From: Pedobacter sp. SYP-B3415
Lineage (GTDB): Bacteria > Bacteroidota > Bacteroidia > Sphingobacteriales > Sphingobacteriaceae
Direction: 5' to 3'
Length of the DNA: 64,000 bases
Assembly (NCBI RefSeq): GCF_004138205.1
Contig: NZ_RXNQ01000035.1
Coordinates: 124,001 to 188,000, forward strand
Within the stretch, counting starts at the first letter, position 1, and each line of letters starts with the position of its first letter. The notes under the pieces are model-generated. The model saw only the letters and a list, made by a program, of their open reading frames with translations. It did not search any database and was not told the DNA's origin. The position numbers and the translations under genes were made by a program. Shown in pieces: positions 63,855-64,000 of this stretch.

Positions 63855-63902
63855 TTTTAAATTTATTGCTAATTCTTTTAGCATGTTTCGTAACTTCGAA
63901 TC

Positions 63903-64000
63903 ATGCTTTACGCTGTTGTCGATATCGAAACTACGGGTGGGTATGCGTCTGCGCATGCGATAACCGAAGTTGCCGTTTTTGTTCATGACGGAAACGACAT
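63903..64000 (+). CDS. DnaQ-like 3'-5' exonuclease (partial, N-terminus)
   Basis: ATG 63903 opens a frame to the window's end: MLYAVVDIETTGGYASAH, then AITEVAVFVHDG. The DIETTG motif supplies the first two metal-binding acids (DxE) of the DEDD exonuclease family, as in DNA polymerase III epsilon. In Bacteroidota such a domain is often followed by a GIY-YIG nuclease domain, which cannot be seen here. It begins 48 nt after the response regulator. Confidence 0.85.
   Translation, partial: MLYAVVDIETTGGYASAHAITEVAVFVHDGND

Overview
The window looks like a Bacteroidota chromosome, most likely from the Sphingobacteriales. The evidence is a SusC/SusD pair, repeated TAnnTTTG-type -7 boxes with a TTG element about 18-19 nt upstream, no Shine-Dalgarno pattern, a tmRNA tag ending in YALAA, a DAHP synthase-chorismate mutase fusion, and families common in this phylum (DUF1684, DUF4394, DUF4269, DUF5689). 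Placement below phylum is inference.

Layout. (1) 0.1-5.4 kb: an aromatic amino acid operon, pheA - DAHP synthase/chorismate mutase - aroA - aroC - DUF1684 protein. It is preceded by a consensus promoter, a 20-residue leader peptide in which 9 residues are Phe, Tyr or Trp, and a terminator/antiterminator pair. This reads as ribosome-mediated attenuation. (2) 5.4-6.95 kb: a tandem array of ~300-320 bp units, four full and two partial, each full unit holding a long imperfect hairpin. (3) 7-12.6 kb: housekeeping genes (alpha/beta-fused 2-oxoacid dehydrogenase E1, DUF1573, aminotransferase, DUF4394 lipoprotein). (4) 12.74-13.11 kb: ssrA (tmRNA), followed by a short integrase-like N-terminal fragment. 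(5) 14.1-32.8 kb: an AT-richer island on the minus strand with one six-gene operon, hsdM - hsdS - RecD-like helicase/nuclease - 2298-aa GHKL ATPase/UPF1-like helicase - hsdR - YgjP-like metallopeptidase. Its genes overlap or nearly abut. This is the best candidate for an undescribed system: a type I restriction-modification locus with a two-gene helicase/ATPase module built into it.

(6) 33.8-35 kb: a SnoaL-like gene broken by one in-frame TGA, a small GNAT gene and a hypothetical. (7) 35.9-44.0 kb: a type VI secretion cargo operon on the minus strand (vgrG - TPR protein - Rhs toxin - putative immunity gene). (8) 44.4-47.2 kb: GH29 fucosidase, DUF4269 protein and CvfB-like S1 protein on the plus strand. 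(9) 47.3-59.2 kb: a minus-strand SusC/SusD locus (susC - susD - DUF5689 - calcineurin-like phosphoesterase - DUF6528-like - GDPD - GlpT-family transporter - SGNH hydrolase). Its enzymes suggest use of glycerophosphodiesters or phospholipids rather than a polysaccharide. The SGNH gene carries a frameshift at a homopolymer. (10) 59.7-63.0 kb: a bacteriophytochrome - response regulator - heme oxygenase operon, which supplies its own biliverdin chromophore. (11) 63.2-64 kb: a possible structured small RNA with a strong terminator, a stand-alone response regulator, and the start of a DnaQ-like exonuclease.

Start codons were moved inward wherever the longest open frame added an improbable N-terminal extension before a clear signal peptide or conserved N-terminus. 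All assignments come from reading motifs. No database search was possible.
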